Of a DNA stretch of 37,638 nt, positions 34,530 through 37,638 are shown piece by piece (position 1 is the first letter of the stretch; every line of letters starts with the position of its first letter). This DNA comes from Bdellovibrionales bacterium (GTDB lineage: Bacteria; Bdellovibrionota; Bdellovibrionia; Bdellovibrionales; UBA1609), in NCBI GenBank assembly GCA_020850475.1, contig JADZEO010000080.1, forward strand, positions 1 through 37,638, read 5' to 3'. Made by a program: the position numbers and the translations under genes. The notes below the pieces were generated by a model. It ran no database searches, had not been told where the DNA came from, and saw nothing but the letters and a program-made list of their open reading frames with translations.

Positions 34530-35817
34530 ACATCTCCGTTACAGCCTCGACAAAAACTTCTTCGGCCTTGTCGAGAGCGGCGCCGAAATGGGCCGACGAC
34601 ACAAAGGCCACCTCAAAAGCACTGGGTGCCAAATAGACTCCGCGCTCTAAGCAGGCGTGAAAGAACTTGCGATAGAGATCAGCTTGTCCCGTCACAAAAT
34701 CCTTCACCGAGCGCAGCGGTTGATCCGTGCGGGGATGAAACCAAAAAAGCGAAGCATATTCGCTGACCGCCCAAGGACGATCGAGACGTTCAAAGTGCTG
34801 ATTGAGTTTTTGGCAAAATTGCGAGGTTTGATCATTGAGTTTGCCTAAGATCTGTCCTTGCTCCATCTTTTTGAGCGTGGCGAGCCCTGCCACCATTCCC
34901 ACCGGATTGGCACTCAAGGTGCCGGCTTGATAAACCGGCCCGGCCGGTGCGACCAAATTCATCAGGTCCTGCCGCCCACCATAGCAGCCGACAGGAAAGC
35001 CGCCCCCAATCACTTTTCCATAGGTCACCAAATCAGGACGAATTCCTAAGCGTTCCGCCATGCCGCCGATGCCGACCCGAAAGCCCGAGATCACTTCATC
35101 AAAAATCACCAGGGCTCCGTGCTGGCGAGCGAGTTCAACCACTCGACGAATAAACTCTTCGCGCTGAATGAGTAGACCGAAATTAGCCGGCAACGGCTCC
35201 AAAATCACCGCCGCAATCTCTCGCCCCGAGCGGGCAAAGACCTTTTCAACGGCGTCTTCGTTGTCGAGCGGTGCGATCAACGTGGTCGAGGCAATTTCCT
35301 GAGGAACTCCGGCACTGTCGCTGGCCACCTCACCGGCCAGGCCGCTTCCGGCTTTTACCAACATGCTGTCAACATGGCCGTGATAACAGCCGTCAAACTT
35401 AAGGATCTTAGAGCGCCCCGTCGCCGCGCGTGCGACTCTGAGTGCACTCATCACCGCCTCAGTTCCCGAGCAAACAAACCGCACTTGCTCCAACCAAGGA
35501 ATGCGACTCACCATCCACTCCGCTAGCTCCAGGGAATAAGGCTCGCAGGCGCCCAGAGTCCAGGCGCGGCTCAAAATCTTTTCGACTTCGCGAGAGACAT
35601 CGGGATCGCGATGACCAAGAATATTTGGTCCAAAACTCTGACAAAAATCCACATAGCGGCGGCCTTCGACGGACTCCAGATAAGCGCCCTCGGCAAAACG
35701 GAAAAACACCGGTTCACCGCCGACACTTTTGCTGGCGCGGACCGGACTATGAACTCCGCCGGGGGAAATCTTGAGGGCGCGTTCGTATAAACTTTTTGAG
35801 GTGATGGCTTCAGCCAT
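34519..35817 (-). CDS. hemL: glutamate-1-semialdehyde 2,1-aminomutase HemL
   Basis: HemL is a PLP enzyme that turns glutamate-1-semialdehyde into 5-aminolevulinate, the second step of the C5 route. The 432-residue product has [66 protein letters not shown], and the PLP-binding Lys in [14 protein letters not shown]. The length is standard. It starts eight bases inside the end of hemCD and overlaps the kinase gene by 11 bases. Confidence 0.97.
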   Translation of the reverse strand: MAEAITSKSLYERALKISPGGVHSPVRASKSVGGEPVFFRFAEGAYLESVEGRRYVDFCQSFGPNILGHRDPDVSREVEKILSRAWTLGACEPYSLELAEWMVSRIPWLEQVRFVCSGTEAVMSALRVARAATGRSKILKFDGCYHGHVDSMLVKAGSGLAGEVASDSAGVPQEIASTTLIAPLDNEDAVEKVFARSGREIAAVILEPLPANFGLLIQREEFIRRVVELARQHGALVIFDEVISGFRVGIGGMAERLGIRPDLVTYGKVIGGGFPVGCYGGRQDLMNLVAPAGPVYQAGTLSANPVGMVAGLATLKKMEQGQILGKLNDQTSQFCQKLNQHFERLDRPWAVSEYASLFWFHPRTDQPLRSVKDFVTGQADLYRKFFHACLERGVYLAPSAFEVAFVSSAHFGAALDKAEEVFVEAVTEMYER

Positions 35818-37318
35818 GGGTTTGGTCTCCTTCAGTCAAAGTCCGATACCAATCTTCGTAACTCAAAAACACTTGCAACTTCTCTGCGGCCACCTGGTTC
35901 TGGAGTAAGCGCCAAGTGTTTCCCGGACCGCAGGCATGATATCCTTGCGCAATCATCTCGGGGAACAACTCCCGCGCTCGCCAAAAACTCGAAGCGCTCA
36001 TCCAGTAGAAGTGAGTCTTGCCACGCAAAACTGGGTTCTCCGCTTCCGGCTCCAAGGCATAAGTCGCCAACACCGTCATCCGCCCGTCGTCAAACCCTTC
36101 CGCGTGGGTCAGCTTCAACCAATCGACCCGTTTCCCGCAGAGAGTTTCAATCATTGGTGCCTCTTGTTCACCCAAAGATTCGGCACAACCATTGACCCAC
36201 ACTCCGCGAGCCGCGAGCCCGCGCCAGGATTTAAGGCCGCTGGTCCAGATGGCAGCAAAGTCCTGGTTCTCCCAGGCAGGCGGAAAGGCCTCCGCCCGTG
36301 CAACCCACAGACCTTGCGCCCGAGGTGGCGGCCCGACTTCCAGCTCCCGTCGTCCATACCACCGGATGGCATTCGGGGGAACGGGAAACATCTGATCGCG
36401 ATGGGCCTGCCAATTTTTTCCCAAACCCTCGCGCTCCAGTTGAAACTTGTGAAGCTTGACGCCGGTGTCGGTGAGTCCCTGCAAAAACAGCACTCCCCCA
36501 TATTCGCGACGAAGGAAGTTAACCCCAATTTTTTGGTGGCAGCCGCCCCCGAAGCTGGACAAAATGGCTCGTTCACGCTGGGCGGCCGCAAAAGTTTCGC
36601 GACAATTCACACGACCGAGTAAAGCCTGCAAATCGCTGCGGCCTTCGGCAATTTCAATTGCCAGCGCGCCCTGAGCCGCCGCCGTGGGATTGAGGGTCAG
36701 GGGCAGGGCCATCCAGTCACAGGCGGCCAAGGCCCGACGGATTTCCGTTTTAACCGAGGCGAATTCGGCTTCAGGGGCCTCCAGCAAACGGTCCAAGGCA
36801 GCCTTGGCGACAATCAGCGCCTCCGCGGGCTCGGTTAATAATTTGCGCAACCGAGTCGGAATATTCCCCCGCACGGGCACGAATTGAATTTCCGGTTGAC
36901 CGGGCAAGAGCGTTTTCAACGATTGTTGCAAATTGTAACTACGGCGAGGCGAGGACGACAGCACCCGCCACTGAGCCCGAGAACGCGCGTCCTTTCTGAC
37001 CAGCAACAGATCACGGACATCGGCGCGCGGGAGAGTGGCCACCACCTGAGTGCCGGGCCGCGCTTCGGTCGGGAGGTCCTTCCAGGAGTGCACGACCAGA
37101 TCAAACTCTCCGCCAACCAGGCCCTCATAAAAATCCTGAGTAAAGAGACCCTTCTCCACAGCTCCGTCCATCGCGACATCCAAATTGCGATCGCCAAACG
37201 AGGAGCGGAACTCAAATTCAATTTGCACGGCGGGTTCGATACGACGAAGAGCCTCGGCCACTCGATAAGCTTGGAGGCGGGCGAGGTCGCTTTGTCGTGA
37301 GGCAATCTTTAGGCGCAT
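35810..37318 (-). CDS. hemC: HemC-HemD fusion: hydroxymethylbilane synthase plus probable uroporphyrinogen-III synthase
   Basis: Residues 1-310 are HemC, which joins four porphobilinogens. Visible are [14 protein letters not shown], the catalytic Asp in HSWKDLPTE (D81), [30 protein letters not shown], and the cofactor Cys in [10 protein letters not shown] (C260). The protein runs to 502 residues, about 190 more than HemC alone. The extra part has a HemD-like look: [25 protein letters not shown] and [20 protein letters not shown], then [12 protein letters not shown]. HemD is poorly conserved, so this half is less sure, but no other hemD is in the operon. It overlaps hemA by 10 bp and hemL by 8 bp. 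Confidence 0.9.
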   Translation of the reverse strand: MRLKIASRQSDLARLQAYRVAEALRRIEPAVQIEFEFRSSFGDRNLDVAMDGAVEKGLFTQDFYEGLVGGEFDLVVHSWKDLPTEARPGTQVVATLPRADVRDLLLVRKDARSRAQWRVLSSSPRRSYNLQQSLKTLLPGQPEIQFVPVRGNIPTRLRKLLTEPAEALIVAKAALDRLLEAPEAEFASVKTEIRRALAACDWMALPLTLNPTAAAQGALAIEIAEGRSDLQALLGRVNCRETFAAAQRERAILSSFGGGCHQKIGVNFLRREYGGVLFLQGLTDTGVKLHKFQLEREGLGKNWQAHRDQMFPVPPNAIRWYGRRELEVGPPPRAQGLWVARAEAFPPAWENQDFAAIWTSGLKSWRGLAARGVWVNGCAESLGEQEAPMIETLCGKRVDWLKLTHAEGFDDGRMTVLATYALEPEAENPVLRGKTHFYWMSASSFWRARELFPEMIAQGYHACGPGNTWRLLQNQVAAEKLQVFLSYEDWYRTLTEGDQTHG

Positions 37319-37638
37319 AAATCATCCCAACCAAAGGGACGATTTCGCACAGCCTTGCCGATTTGAGCCATGATGTTGTTGATTTCCAGATGAGCGGCGG
37401 CCACCGCAGCCTCGGTGGATTGTCGATTTGCTTCGATCTGCGCAAAAAACTCAGTGAGATTAGTTACCAAAAATTTTTGTGACGACAGTGGGTCTGTGGC
37501 GCATTCACCACGCAAATCAAGGACGGCTTTGAGTTGGGGCAAGCACTCAACCTGCCACTGAGAGAACCACTCACTCGAAACCGGAGCCGCGAGAATCAAG
37601 GCCTCGTCAGCAAAGGTCGTCGGGGTCGTCAGGTCCAC
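37309..37638 (-). CDS. hemA: probable glutamyl-tRNA reductase HemA, C-terminal part
   Basis: Only the last 109 residues fall in the window; the gene continues beyond 37638. They contain ALILAAPVSSEWFSQW, LKAVLDLRGECATDPL and LTEFFAQIEANRQSTEAAV, followed by a helical end. The order viDLR, then a linker, then a long amphipathic helix resembles the end of the NADPH domain and the dimerisation helix of glutamyl-tRNA reductase. The call rests largely on position: hemA usually leads a hemA-hemC operon, and the 10-bp overlap with hemCD fits. Low direct similarity makes this less certain than the other hem genes. Confidence 0.6.
   Translation of the reverse strand: MDLTTPTTFADEALILAAPVSSEWFSQWQVECLPQLKAVLDLRGECATDPLSSQKFLVTNLTEFFAQIEANRQSTEAAVAAAHLEINNIMAQIGKAVRNRPFGWDDLCA

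Overview
The window looks like chromosomal DNA of a Bdellovibrionota bacterium (Bdellovibrio-like). This is an inference from gene content and style: a queA-tgt-yajC-secD-secF run, a compact heme operon with a HemC-HemD fusion, several secreted and outer-membrane proteins without close relatives, ExbB/ExbD-type motor genes, an HNH endonuclease of the kind seen in several copies in such genomes, and a secreted Cys-rich vWA protein. No phage, insertion sequence or CRISPR array is visible.

Bases 1-9160, all on the minus strand, form a long housekeeping run. In transcription order it holds an outer-membrane barrel protein, queA, tgt, yajC, secD, secF, recJ, a small charged protein, queC and a DUF366 gene cut by the window edge. 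Three steps of queuosine tRNA modification (queC, tgt, queA) are thus interleaved with Sec translocase accessory genes, mostly with overlapping or abutting ends. A 50-residue membrane protein with its own terminator (9230-9466) and a secreted protein of unknown function (9646-10545) lie upstream.

Bases 10550-13010 are repeat-rich. A tRNA-Leu(GAG) with a textbook promoter is followed by 15 tandem copies of a 7-bp unit. Then come an HNH endonuclease gene (minus), a 26-bp tandem repeat, and a decayed fragment of a second HNH gene that shares a perfect 16-bp palindrome with the intact one.

Bases 13057-27000 are accessory and envelope-related: an arsC-aquaporin pair (arsenic detoxification), an OppA-type peptide-binding protein, an ExbB-ExbD-ExbD motor operon, a His-rich periplasmic protein behind a CsoR-like copper operator (probably a leaderless mRNA), a TauE/SafE permease, secreted proteins of unknown function, a probable secreted Fam20/HipA-like kinase, two outer-membrane barrels, a large Cys-rich vWA surface protein, and what may be a frameshifted pilin-like gene.

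Bases 27031-37638 (minus) hold a heme operon. In transcription order: hemA (3' part), hemCD fusion, hemL, histidine kinase, response regulator, hemE, hemN, hemY and hemH, nearly all overlapping by 1-11 bp. After a 141-bp gap come a stand-alone HPt protein and a nucleoside phosphorylase. Together these convert glutamyl-tRNA to protoheme, except that hemB is not in the window. A two-component system is embedded in the middle, which suggests that signalling and heme supply are expressed together.
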